Assembly (NCBI RefSeq): GCF_024330105.1
Contig: NZ_JANDHW010000010.1
Span: forward strand, 1 to 64,000
Reading direction: 5' to 3'
From: Coprobacter tertius
GTDB taxonomy: Bacteria > Bacteroidota > Bacteroidia > Bacteroidales > Coprobacteraceae
Length of the DNA stretch: 64,000 nt
Below, one piece after another: positions 10,101 to 17,388 of this stretch (position 1 is its first letter; every line of letters begins with the position of its first letter). The notes under the pieces were generated by a model, which was given only the letters and a program-made list of their open reading frames with translations, was not told the DNA's origin and made no database searches. The position numbers were made by a program, and so were the translations under genes.

Positions 10101-10472
10101 ACCGGGAAGGCCTAAAATATAGAAGCGCGGGTCGGCTTTGGCAATAGCTTCTATCATATTCGCACCGGTAGCTTCACCATCCCAGCGATATCCCCATACT
10201 AAGGCGACGGTATCGACTTTTTCACCTTTGTCGATAAACCATTGTACGACTAATGCGGCTCTTTTTGCACCTTTTCCGGTCCAGTTCTCGATTTTGTCCA
10301 TTGTAAACGAGAGGTCGGTCTGTCCTTTTAAATTTCCGGGTTTCTTCACCGGAGTTTGTGTCTTTACCCTACTAAAGTCATACGGATGACCTTGTACGGT
10401 AGTTGGCGTTTGTTGAGCCTGTAATCCGATACAGAGCAAGAATGAAGCCAACAAAAAGTAGATTTTTTTCAT
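7155..10472 (-). CDS. T9SS-exported beta-propeller protein with four Ig-like domains, B12-riboswitch controlled
   Basis: Secreted protein of 1105 residues. Signal peptide ~1-20 (ending LQAQ). Residues ~30-245 form an N-terminal domain I do not recognise (contains VALVWGYRWDG and AVGGIGYDADKKGE). Residues ~256-610 are a DUF5074-type propeller closely related to the whole 579-residue neighbour (shared FLLNEDWFGH, ENPGKELGCTSQF). Four Ig-like repeats begin near 679, 765, 853 and 936, each with 'I-T-x-Q-P', 'YQW' and 'AG-Y-YC' type motifs. The last ~70 residues are a T9SS sorting tail (QVFPNPAVSYINV, GVYFIRII). A cobalamin riboswitch precedes it, so a role in corrinoid capture at the surface is inferred. 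Confidence 0.85.
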   Translation of the reverse strand: MKKIYFLLASFLLCIGLQAQQTPTTVQGHPYDFSRVKTQTPVKKPGNLKGQTDLSFTMDKIENWTGKGAKRAALVVQWFIDKGEKVDTVALVWGYRWDGEATGANMIEAIAKADPRFYILGLPGTQYGMAVGGIGYDADKKGEVALIRNGITKVELEQGVFNTSGYDFDDYEAADPNDYFFSGWLSKGFWNYRYRDNETKIFENSNIGASSRFLVDGSWDLWVPSINFSFITDESVCSKFTPAPAVPEDEKPIDYKQGMFLLNEDWFGHSNSTINFLDADGKWNDRVFRRENPGKELGCTSQFGTIYANKVFIVSKQAKDNSSEITGGRLTVAKASTLKSLAQFETVGDGDGRAFVGVDDNTGYVSTTKGIYLFDIANLQIGNIITGTEDTESNVMLRAGDYVFAINNTKGILVIDPQNHTITKTIEGSYSSIIQSSDGSVWASVKSTAELLKINPYTLTTENVTIPAAVATNFAWNLPAFWASNKTNTLYWKASGTTLYKYEIGSSEPSNTPFIDITGNEGGYSMYGTGFRLDPETEDIYLVLNKGWENNATVWKYDINGTKQAEYPLEQYYWFPAMPIFPDKYEPVISKEMVSKIVIDKNSEPYTYALDGLVSDDDNLNAGIIKTLTYNENEFFTAVINAGNLIITPKTTAGKENITLKFNSNGKTVNKTISVAITEAPVITAQPESVEAVIDEKATFKVTATGGELTYQWYANGEEIKGKTSSTYSVTAGDENNNTSLYCIVKNESGETKSETVILTTKYIVPEITKQPASIERTVGGWTAAQFNVTARGGNLTYQWYKDEVAIEGATTARYSIAGSNLKLTDAGKYYCAVTNSLGTTNSDIAILTVKPAKPSITEQPTAVNVSEGETITLSVTANGELVTYQWYKDEVALESKTSDKLIIESASLNDAGNYYCTVSNVSGSVTSNKVEVKVTPKAPEITAQPVDVSVKEGEKISLSIEVTGTDISYQWFKDEVAIADAASNIFEIASATKDDAGEYYCVVTNTTASVTSDKVKVTINNLDGLDATKARIVQVFPNPAVSYINVKAAIGSRISIIDNKGSQILETLQQSETETINIEGLSNGVYFIRIIGNNQAQVVKLIKR

Positions 10473-10585
10473 GTTCTTTTTTTAGTTTAATAATATAATT
10501 TAGTTATGGCTTTTCTTATATAAGCATCGTAGGGAAGAGCCCGAAGAACATGAAATATCTTATTCCGAATAAAATATGGGATGTT

Positions 10586-10615
10586 CAACAATAGCTCTTT
10601 CCTCGAAAGCTGTTG
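10586..10615 (-). promoter_or_regulatory. Conserved hairpin downstream of riboswitch 1 (candidate expression platform)
   Basis: On the minus strand this hairpin (core AGCTTTCGAGGAAAGAGCT) follows the B12 box by about 15 nt. Stems are CAAC/GTTG, AGC/GCT and TTTC/GAAA around a GAG loop. The same core occurs after riboswitch 2 (17074-17101) in otherwise unrelated sequence. In class-I cobalamin riboswitches a hairpin here (P13) makes the kissing-loop contact; that role is inferred. Confidence 0.6.
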
Positions 10616-10627
10616 ATGAATAAGCAT

Positions 10628-10796
10628 ACAGGCAGGTCTTCTGACTTATTTCCGCAACTGGTCTGCCTTCCCGGGAATTTTCCCAGTGGCATTTTTGACT
10701 CGGTGCATTTTAATGAAATTTACAGCAGCGGGACTGTTCGGGATTTTCACCCGATTCCCTATTATTCTTCCTTTCCTCCGAAAGTACAGAACCTGT
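10628..10796 (-). ncRNA. Cobalamin riboswitch 1 (internal to the btuB1 transcription unit)
   Basis: Read on the minus strand it shows the class-I cobalamin aptamer elements in order: GGGAATCGGGTGAAAATCCC, CAGTCCCGCTGCTGTAA, a GCCACTGGG arm, GGAAGGC, and the B12 box AGTCAGAAGACCTGCCT (10630-10646). ACAGG (10792-10796) can pair with CCTGT (10628-10632) as P1. Its 5' edge is only 11 nt past the stop of the 579-residue gene, with no terminator and only a one-mismatch -7 element (TATGTTTA, 10819-10826), so it is probably made by read-through. It controls the 1105-residue T9SS protein. Confidence 0.93.
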
Positions 10797-10807
10797 TGCC
10801 TTATTAT

Positions 10808-12547
10808 TTATTTTTTAATAAACATACTTCGGGTTGTTTCTTTAGTTCCCGAAATGTATATCTGATATATACCGGCCGGTAATTCCGATATGATGATTTG
10901 GTTATCTTCAGAGGTAATCTGCATTACTTTTAGCAGTCGACCGCTGATATCGAAAATACGTACTGTTTTATCTGTATTTGTTTTTATATACAGATAATCC
11001 GTTGCCGGATTTGGGTAAACGATTACTTTTTCTATGCCGTTTGCATCGATACCGTCGGTAAGTTCTATCGCTTCTACCGGTATGTTGTGGGTGAGTATTT
11101 TCCCATTAGAGTTGAATTTAAGAGTTACTTCTCCGGAGTAGTTTCCACCTGTTTTAGAGGAAACTGTCAGATAACCGTTTTTTATCGTTGCATTGATTTT
11201 TTCCACCGGATCGATTTCGGTTATGGTCGTGACGATGGCTGCGTCGAGATTGTCTTCATCAGTGACCAATCCTTGCAGAGATATTTTGAACAAAGGATTT
11301 TCATTCGTTAAAATTATTTTCGAAGGGAAATCGGCTGATAATACCGGTAGTTCGTTATCGGGAAAAACAGGCATAGCCGGAAACCAGTAATTCTCGATCA
11401 TTTCATATTCCTGAATATTTCCGGTGGAAGGGGTCAGTCTTACGGTTTCGTATATTTGACTTTGATTTCCGCGATAAAGAGATATATACAAATCATCGGA
11501 TTCAGGATCGATGCGGAAACCGGTACCGTAGATAATCCAGTCTCCTAACTTCGAAGCGTCGAATACTTCTGTAATGCTCTCGGTCGCGATATCGAAACAG
11601 TATATTTTTTGAGCGTTGAACATGCCCGATCCGTTATTTCTCCAGTATAATTTATTTTCTCTTGCACTTGCACAAAATCCGTCAGCAGTCCAGGCATACC
11701 AAGAATTGGGAATCGCCGTTTCATCAGTAAGGGCGATATCTTTAATTTCGAGAGTGTAAGGATCGAGTTTTTTCAGGATCGGTACAGGGTTGGCATTACC
11801 TATCAGGTTCGATTTATCGCAAACGCTAATCCAGAGATTGCCGTCGAGGCTCAGAATAATCGATCCGTAATGTCCTTTGATAATCGTTTCTATTTTGTTT
11901 GTCGTGGCATCGATAACTAAAATACCTTCAGATTGGTGAACGGCAAAAACCCGATTTTCTACTCGTAACATATTCCCTATCTGGTTAGAATACGTATTTG
12001 TAGCACTTCCTCCGGTACCTTCTATGACCGGGCCGATTTCCAGATTATCTATATCGAATAAATATATGCCGTTACTGGTACCGATATAACCGGTATGTTC
12101 ATTTACTCCCAAGAAGGCTCGGCTATCGGCAATAGATTTATTTTCGCTATCGGTAGCGATTTTTTCGAACGATTTCAGGCATTTCATGGTAACAGCATCG
12201 CATACAACTAATCGGGAACCGGTTATGGCTGCTCCGGGGTCTTTTTCTTGTTTAGATAAAATGTACATTTTCCCTCCGTATATGGTGGCGAATTGCGATG
12301 TACAACCCAGTTCCTGACCTGGATTTTCTTTTTGGAAAATACGGTAGTAAAAATCTCCGTCGTCAGTCAAAAAGTTAATTGTGCCGTTTTGATGTCCATA
12401 CCAGTCTTCGTTCAGAATAAATACACCTTGCGTATAGTTTTCACTGATATCGCTTTCTTTTAACGGAATATTTTTCCCGGCGAATATCAGTCGGGGGAAA
12501 AGACCGCTTATTAAAAGAATACATAAAAGGGTAATTGTTTTTTTCAT
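10808..12547 (-). CDS. T9SS-exported DUF5074-type beta-propeller protein of the B12 island
   Basis: Secreted protein of 579 residues: signal peptide ~1-23, a DUF5074-like propeller from ~38 to 400 (FILNEDWYGH, ENPGQELGCTSQF, repeated 'I-Y-L-F-D-I' blade strands), a small beta domain, and a T9SS sorting tail (VIVYPNPATDYLYIKT, then GIYQIYISG) over the last ~75 residues. It is a paralogue of the propeller in the 1105-residue protein next door and more distantly of BtuG. Being the fourth gene behind btuB1, a role in capturing or presenting corrinoids outside the cell is inferred. T9SS substrates are either released or attached to A-LPS; which applies here is unknown. Confidence 0.83.
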   Translation of the reverse strand: MKKTITLLCILLISGLFPRLIFAGKNIPLKESDISENYTQGVFILNEDWYGHQNGTINFLTDDGDFYYRIFQKENPGQELGCTSQFATIYGGKMYILSKQEKDPGAAITGSRLVVCDAVTMKCLKSFEKIATDSENKSIADSRAFLGVNEHTGYIGTSNGIYLFDIDNLEIGPVIEGTGGSATNTYSNQIGNMLRVENRVFAVHQSEGILVIDATTNKIETIIKGHYGSIILSLDGNLWISVCDKSNLIGNANPVPILKKLDPYTLEIKDIALTDETAIPNSWYAWTADGFCASARENKLYWRNNGSGMFNAQKIYCFDIATESITEVFDASKLGDWIIYGTGFRIDPESDDLYISLYRGNQSQIYETVRLTPSTGNIQEYEMIENYWFPAMPVFPDNELPVLSADFPSKIILTNENPLFKISLQGLVTDEDNLDAAIVTTITEIDPVEKINATIKNGYLTVSSKTGGNYSGEVTLKFNSNGKILTHNIPVEAIELTDGIDANGIEKVIVYPNPATDYLYIKTNTDKTVRIFDISGRLLKVMQITSEDNQIIISELPAGIYQIYISGTKETTRSMFIKK

Positions 12548-12566
12548 ATCTGATGTTTTATATTAT

Positions 12567-13799
12567 TTATGGATAGGGTATGACAGGATCGTTAATTTTA
12601 ATATGTAAATCCTGTGCACGGATGATTTCGGTAGAGATTTCTCCGATTCGTCCGCAATATTGATTTATAGCTGTGCATACTTTTATAAAATCTACCCCCG
12701 GCAAATGTACTTTATTTCCCTGTGTATCTACGGCCCAGTCTATATCGAAGCTATTAAGGTCGGTCAGGTTATTAGGATGGTTATCTACATACCCCCAGTC
12801 ATAAGCGTAAAGCATATAATAACTTCCGTCTCCGGCTTTATCTACAGCATTGTTTGCCAATTTTGTTCCTGTAAATACCATTCTGTCTTCTTTTATCCAT
12901 TGCGGATAGTAATTCTGGGTGTGTGAATAGTTTTTCGATACATATCCGCTCCCTCCTCTGTTATCTATCCAGGGGATATAGGTTACGTCGCTTAGGGATT
13001 GATCTTTGTCCGGTACAGGTATTTTCGAGTCGTCCGGACGGGAATAAGTTATTTCATAATTTTTGAGTGTCTCGGGCTTGTAATATTCACTTCCCGCAAG
13101 TTCGTACCATTCGTCCTCATCCGGTTTTCCGTTTTGATTCCGGTCGAAAGCGACCCATACGATCCCGGGTTCGCAGCTCCCCCCTTTTTCGTCGGGAAAA
13201 AGTTCGGAATAAAAAGCATTACCTAAAATGAGTATATCCTTTTGATCGGGAACATTGATAACGGTATGGTCGAATCCGAAAACGATATATCCGCCGTATC
13301 CACCTAAGGATATCATCACATCGTTCTTACCCGATATACATTCTTCTGCTTTTTTTCGCATGGTTTCTTCCGTATCTCCCGGTTGATATTCGGGCATCGT
13401 GTTTATGAATTGTCCGGGAGCCGGACGATATTCGTAAACTTTCGATATATATGGACTGTATTCTACTTCTTCTTCAACGACAACAAACCGGAATTGATGT
13501 TCGAACGGAGTTTGATCGTCGATGATTTCAAAGCGCATATTGTAAATACCGGGGTCTTTTGCCAGAAAGATATAGTCGTGATCGGTGGAAACGAGCGAAT
13601 CTTTTCCGGTTACGGTTTCTATACTCCAACGGTATTCTTTGCCGGAAAGACCGGGAGATAGTTTATATGCTTTCATACGCGGTAACAGATATACATCGTC
13701 GATACCGAGATTTACCAGCGGTATTTCGTTCTGACAGGATTGTAAAATGCATATCGGTGTCAGAAAAAGAAATATACTGTATATGATCTGTTTTATCAT
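12567..13799 (-). CDS. B12-locus surface lipoprotein with PKD-like N-domain
   Basis: Lipoprotein of 410 residues (lipobox LQSC, Cys22). Residues ~25-115 look like a PKD-type beta domain (EYRWSIETVTG, DPGIYNMRFEI). Residues ~120-410 form a separate conserved domain starting at YEYRPAPGQF, with SLGGYGGYIVFGFDHT, a Ca-site-like DRNQNGKPDEDEWYELAG, and an FDIDWAVD...INQYCG end. The same second domain is the C-terminal half of the btuB2-linked lipoprotein (17389-19428). It sits 7 bp after btuG. It could belong to the auxiliary B12-binding lipoproteins described in gut Bacteroidetes (BtuH class), but I cannot prove that from sequence alone. Confidence 0.75.
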   Translation of the reverse strand: MIKQIIYSIFLFLTPICILQSCQNEIPLVNLGIDDVYLLPRMKAYKLSPGLSGKEYRWSIETVTGKDSLVSTDHDYIFLAKDPGIYNMRFEIIDDQTPFEHQFRFVVVEEEVEYSPYISKVYEYRPAPGQFINTMPEYQPGDTEETMRKKAEECISGKNDVMISLGGYGGYIVFGFDHTVINVPDQKDILILGNAFYSELFPDEKGGSCEPGIVWVAFDRNQNGKPDEDEWYELAGSEYYKPETLKNYEITYSRPDDSKIPVPDKDQSLSDVTYIPWIDNRGGSGYVSKNYSHTQNYYPQWIKEDRMVFTGTKLANNAVDKAGDGSYYMLYAYDWGYVDNHPNNLTDLNSFDIDWAVDTQGNKVHLPGVDFIKVCTAINQYCGRIGEISTEIIRAQDLHIKINDPVIPYP

Positions 13800-13806
13800 T
13801 TTATAA

Positions 13807-14964
13807 TTATCGGTTTAGGAATGTCATATGAGCCGGAATATCTCCCGTACGTACACTCCATTTTCTTCTTCCTTTTTTGTCGTAACAATATAATGTTCCG
13901 CTCGATACATAATTTTTAGCGTCGGTTACGAAAATATCACCTGTTACCGGATGTACTTGTAATCCGTAAGGTATTTTTATATCTTCCTGCGTTTCGTCGG
14001 TAATGAAATTTTTACTGATTTGTTTTTTGGTACGTATGTCGATAATGGCGTATGAGACAGTATTGGTCTGTGTATATTCATCCCATTGCGTACTTATAAT
14101 ATAGAGGGAATCGCCATGAAAGGCGAGGTTCGAACAAGGAATGTTCAGGGTATCGGTAACGACCATTTCATTGTATCCTTTCTTTTTTTCCATAACGTAC
14201 AGATTGGAGGGAACAGTTTTATAATCTCCTCTCGAGCTCACCCATAATTTACCGTATTTATCGGCTCTAATACGGCTCAGGTTAATTCCTACCGCTGTTT
14301 TACGCACTTGTTTAAACCGTTCGAGCTCTATTACCGATACCGTATTATCGTAATCAGGTGCTCGATATCCGCCTGAATTAGCAACGTAAAGGTAACTTCC
14401 GGCTATGGCCATTTCTTCGGGTTGGTAGCCGACTGTTACTTTTCCGGTTATTTGCATGCTGGCGGTGTCGATTCGATATACGGCGCCTTGTGGTGCGTTC
14501 GGGTCGATTTGTACCGGTGCGACATAAGAAGAAACATAAGCGTTTCCCCGATAGAATCGTATATAGCGGCAATTAGGAATGTCGATTTGCGTGATGCGTT
14601 TGCACGAACGGGCATCCATTACTTCTATTTTATGCGAACAATTAATAACGGCATATAGCTTGCTCCCGTATATTTGTATATCGTTTCCGACATCGCCGAG
14701 TTCTTTTATAACATTCGGGTTACGTTCGGCATATAAATTGCGTATATACAGTCCAAAAGTATAATCGAGATAATCGAGAGTGCATTTATTGCTTCCCATA
14801 TTGCCTTCATTCAATACATACATTCCTCTCGGGGCGGCATTGACATCTGCCTTTTCGGGAATAATTTCGTATTCCGCCGGTACCACGAGTTCATCTTCCC
14901 GGCAAGCTAAAAAGATTATCGGGAAAAATGATATTAAGATAATATGTGAAAGCGTCGGTTTCAT
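13807..14964 (-). CDS. btuG: BtuG-like surface lipoprotein, YncE-type beta-propeller
   Basis: Lipoprotein of 385 residues (lipobox FLAC, Cys21) followed by a seven-bladed YncE/DUF5074-type propeller. Blade signatures include MYVLNEGNMGSNKCTLDYLD, ELGDVGNDIQIYG, VTVGYQPEEMAIAGSYLYVANSGG and IPYGLQVHPVTGDIFVTDA. Known BtuG proteins cap the BtuB barrel on the outer face and bind cobalamin with very high affinity, passing it to BtuB. Here the gene starts 4 bp after the btuB1 stop, the order expected for a BtuB-BtuG pair. It is about 60% similar by eye to the propeller half of the fused protein at 17389-19428. Confidence 0.85.
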   Translation of the reverse strand: MKPTLSHIILISFFPIIFLACREDELVVPAEYEIIPEKADVNAAPRGMYVLNEGNMGSNKCTLDYLDYTFGLYIRNLYAERNPNVIKELGDVGNDIQIYGSKLYAVINCSHKIEVMDARSCKRITQIDIPNCRYIRFYRGNAYVSSYVAPVQIDPNAPQGAVYRIDTASMQITGKVTVGYQPEEMAIAGSYLYVANSGGYRAPDYDNTVSVIELERFKQVRKTAVGINLSRIRADKYGKLWVSSRGDYKTVPSNLYVMEKKKGYNEMVVTDTLNIPCSNLAFHGDSLYIISTQWDEYTQTNTVSYAIIDIRTKKQISKNFITDETQEDIKIPYGLQVHPVTGDIFVTDAKNYVSSGTLYCYDKKGRRKWSVRTGDIPAHMTFLNR

Positions 14965-14968
14965 CGTA

Positions 14969-16975
14969 TTATATTTCGATAGATAACGTAAATTTATAGT
15001 TTCGTTTAGGCATCGGATAATTAAGAATCACATCATAATCTTGACTGAGAAGGTTATTTACCTCGATCGCTGCTTTCAGTGTTCCGAATTTCAGATGGAA
15101 TTCCTTGATCAGTGAAATATCGCTGGTGTACCAGGGTTGTGTGTAATTATAGCGGATATTTTCTTGCTGGTTATACCTTTCTCCTACATATATAAAACTG
15201 TAATTAGCGTACCAACCCCGATATGCAGCTTGTAAAACTGCCGAGCCGCTATGCCAGGGGATATAAGGAATTTGGTCGCGATAATAGTTGTCGGAGGGAT
15301 CGGTTACATCAATCGCTTTTTGATAAGTGTATTGTCCTTTTAACGTAATGAATAATCGGTTTATCGGGCTACATGTAGTTTGAGCCGAGATGTCGATCCC
15401 ATTGATGTCGACTTTGCCGAGATTCAATATCGTCCATCTGAATTGCTGGCCTTTTGGGTAGGCAATTATTTTGTTTTTAATGCTGTTATAATATCCGTCT
15501 GTTTGAATACTGAAGGTCCGAAAAAATCCATCATCCCAGTTTTTCGAGTAGGTAATTCCTATGTCGTACTGAGTCGCGTTTTCGGGGTTCAGTTTCGAAT
15601 TTCCCATATCGGCATAATACAAGTCATTAAAGGTAGGCATACGGAACGATTTTTTATAAAATGCCCTTATGTATAATTCAGGACGTGAGAAAGGTTTTAC
15701 CGAAAGGTAAGCAGATGGAGAAACTATACGTTTGGGCTTGGGAGACTCTATTTCTCGGATGCGGTCTTTGACAAAGCTTCCCAAACAACTTCCCAATACC
15801 TTTAAAGGTCCCCATGTATACGAAGTTGCCGCTGCCAATAAATGAGTATAGCGGGTAGGGTAAACGAAATCCCTCATATCCGAGCGTAATTCGTTCCATT
15901 GAAAATCGTAAGATACCGATACGTCCCACTGGGGCAATATCGTATATACATTGGCCGATGAAAGATATATCTCTTTTTGTTTATACAGGTTATCTACCTG
16001 TATGAGTTTATCATCGTTATTTACATAATGAGTACGGTAAAAAGCGTATTTTACATTCAGCATGCTTTTATAACGGTGAGTGAATTCTTTTTGTACCGTA
16101 CCTTGCATGAAAGAATTGGTATCCCATATTCTTTCGCCGCGTCTCCATACATTGTTTACGATCGCTCCCGGAATACCTCTTTCCGAATTATAATTGTAAA
16201 ATCTGGCTTGCCAGGTTCCGTCTTTTATCGTACCGAATAGTCCGGCTTCGAGGCGTGTAGCGTTTATATCGCCGTTTTGACGGGTAGCAGTCGTATCGTA
16301 AGCGATTTCGCCGGCTGGATTGACACGCCGGTATCTGAATTTATATTTTCCGCTCGCATTGAGCCATTCCGCACTGAAGGAGGTATTTATTTGGGGAGAG
16401 ATTTTGTATTCGAATAAAAGCGAAGGGTTGATGACATCGAATGATCCGGCTTTTAGAGTCGCTTTCAGGTGCGTAGTCTTCCCCTCGGTAAAACGAGGTT
16501 TTCTCGAACGCAAATATATGGCTCCTCCAGAAGCGAAATCTTTAGCTGGTTGAAAAATCTCGCTTTTTTGTCCGTTATACAAAGAAATTTCTTCGATATT
16601 ATCGAGGGAAAACATGCCCAGATCTACCTGCCCGTTTTGTGCGTTGCTTATTTGAATGCCGTCATAGAAAACACCGACGTGCTGACTACCCATACTTCGG
16701 ATATTTACGGTTTTTATCCCTCCTACACCTCCATAATCCTTTAATTGTACTCCCGAAAAATAACGAAGAGCATCGGCTACGCTTTGGCTATTGAGTTTTT
16801 CCAGTTCTTTACCACTAAGCTTTTGTGAAGGGATAACTTCTTTAAATGTTTTTGCGGTTATTGTTACGTCGGGCAAGTGTTGGATCGAGTCGAGCCGGTT
16901 TTGTGAAAAAACCGGGAAAAGATAAAGAAAAGATACGGTTACCGATAAAATTTTGTGTTTGTAAAAATTTCTCAT
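14969..16975 (-). CDS. btuB: BtuB-type TonB-dependent cobalamin receptor 1
   Basis: Outer-membrane TonB-dependent receptor of 668 residues with a signal peptide (~1-24, FSQ), a TonB box-like DVTITA (~35), a plug domain (IPSQKLSGKELEKLNSQSV, then NIRSMGSQHVGVFYDGIQ) and a 22-strand barrel ending in a short beta strand (YKFTLSIEI). Barrel signature FRMPTFNDLYY is typical of BtuB/FepA-like receptors. A cobalamin riboswitch in its leader and a BtuG partner immediately downstream support B12 transport. First gene of a four-gene unit reaching 10808. The paralogue at 19434-21473 shares the plug motifs almost word for word. Confidence 0.92.
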   Translation of the reverse strand: MRNFYKHKILSVTVSFLYLFPVFSQNRLDSIQHLPDVTITAKTFKEVIPSQKLSGKELEKLNSQSVADALRYFSGVQLKDYGGVGGIKTVNIRSMGSQHVGVFYDGIQISNAQNGQVDLGMFSLDNIEEISLYNGQKSEIFQPAKDFASGGAIYLRSRKPRFTEGKTTHLKATLKAGSFDVINPSLLFEYKISPQINTSFSAEWLNASGKYKFRYRRVNPAGEIAYDTTATRQNGDINATRLEAGLFGTIKDGTWQARFYNYNSERGIPGAIVNNVWRRGERIWDTNSFMQGTVQKEFTHRYKSMLNVKYAFYRTHYVNNDDKLIQVDNLYKQKEIYLSSANVYTILPQWDVSVSYDFQWNELRSDMRDFVYPTRYTHLLAAATSYTWGPLKVLGSCLGSFVKDRIREIESPKPKRIVSPSAYLSVKPFSRPELYIRAFYKKSFRMPTFNDLYYADMGNSKLNPENATQYDIGITYSKNWDDGFFRTFSIQTDGYYNSIKNKIIAYPKGQQFRWTILNLGKVDINGIDISAQTTCSPINRLFITLKGQYTYQKAIDVTDPSDNYYRDQIPYIPWHSGSAVLQAAYRGWYANYSFIYVGERYNQQENIRYNYTQPWYTSDISLIKEFHLKFGTLKAAIEVNNLLSQDYDVILNYPMPKRNYKFTLSIEI

Positions 16976-17073
16976 CCTCGCTCGTTAGCAATTAAAAACT
17001 GAATAGCCGGATGGAAATGCAAAAATACAAAAGATAAAAAATGCGCGGGATGACGCTAAACTATCGTTGTATT

Positions 17074-17101
17074 CAATTTGCTCTTTCCTCGAAAGCTATT
17101 G
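17074..17101 (-). promoter_or_regulatory. Conserved hairpin downstream of riboswitch 2 (candidate expression platform)
   Basis: Same core as at 10586-10615 (GCTTTCGAGGAAAGAGC on the minus strand), here closed by CAAT/ATTG. It lies ~15 nt past the B12 box and ~100 nt before the btuB1 start. No T-run follows, so control by translation rather than termination is inferred. Confidence 0.6.
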
Positions 17102-17111
17102 AAAATTGTAG

Positions 17112-17290
17112 GCATGGCAGGTCTTCTGACTTGTTTCCATCATTAAGCAGCCTTCCCGGAAATAAATCTTCCAGTGGCAATGGTTTTGCTTATGATGTCT
17201 GTATGAAACTTACAGCAGCGGGACTGTTCAGGATTTTCACCTGATTCCCTTTTAATCCGATCGCCGGAAATGGCGGTCTGGAACCAATGC
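17112..17290 (-). ncRNA. Cobalamin riboswitch 2 (btuB1 leader)
   Basis: Minus-strand class-I cobalamin aptamer: GGGAATCAGGTGAAAATCC, CAGTCCCGCTGCTGTAAG, GCCACTGGAAG, GGGAAGGCT, and the B12 box AGTCAGAAGACCTGCC (17116-17131). GCATTGG (17284-17290) pairs with CCATGC (17112-17117) to close P1. Transcription predicted from the promoter just upstream would start almost exactly at P1. It regulates btuB1 and the genes behind it. Confidence 0.95.
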
Positions 17291-17294
17291 TTGG

Positions 17295-17325
17295 CAAAGG
17301 TAGAAAGAAATATTAAAATTACAAC
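17295..17325 (-). promoter_or_regulatory. Promoter of the btuB1 operon
   Basis: On the minus strand TACCTTTG (17295-17302) matches TAnnTTTG, with GTTG (17322-17325) 19 bp upstream as a -33 element one base off TTTG. The predicted start falls at the 5' edge of riboswitch 2. No terminator hairpin was seen between the btuB2 operon end (17389) and this promoter. Confidence 0.65.
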
Positions 17326-17388
17326 CAGTATTACTTATTTTATTAGAATCAAATATTAAAAATGAAATATAATAAATTATGTATTAGC

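Noticed and set aside
10613-10882. Plus-strand ORF of 89 codons
   Set aside because: It runs through cobalamin riboswitch 1 and into the antisense of the 579-residue gene; its translation reads the aptamer consensus.
17041-17244. Plus-strand ORF of 67 codons
   Set aside because: It lies over riboswitch 2 and its hairpin, so the sequence is constrained as RNA, not as protein.
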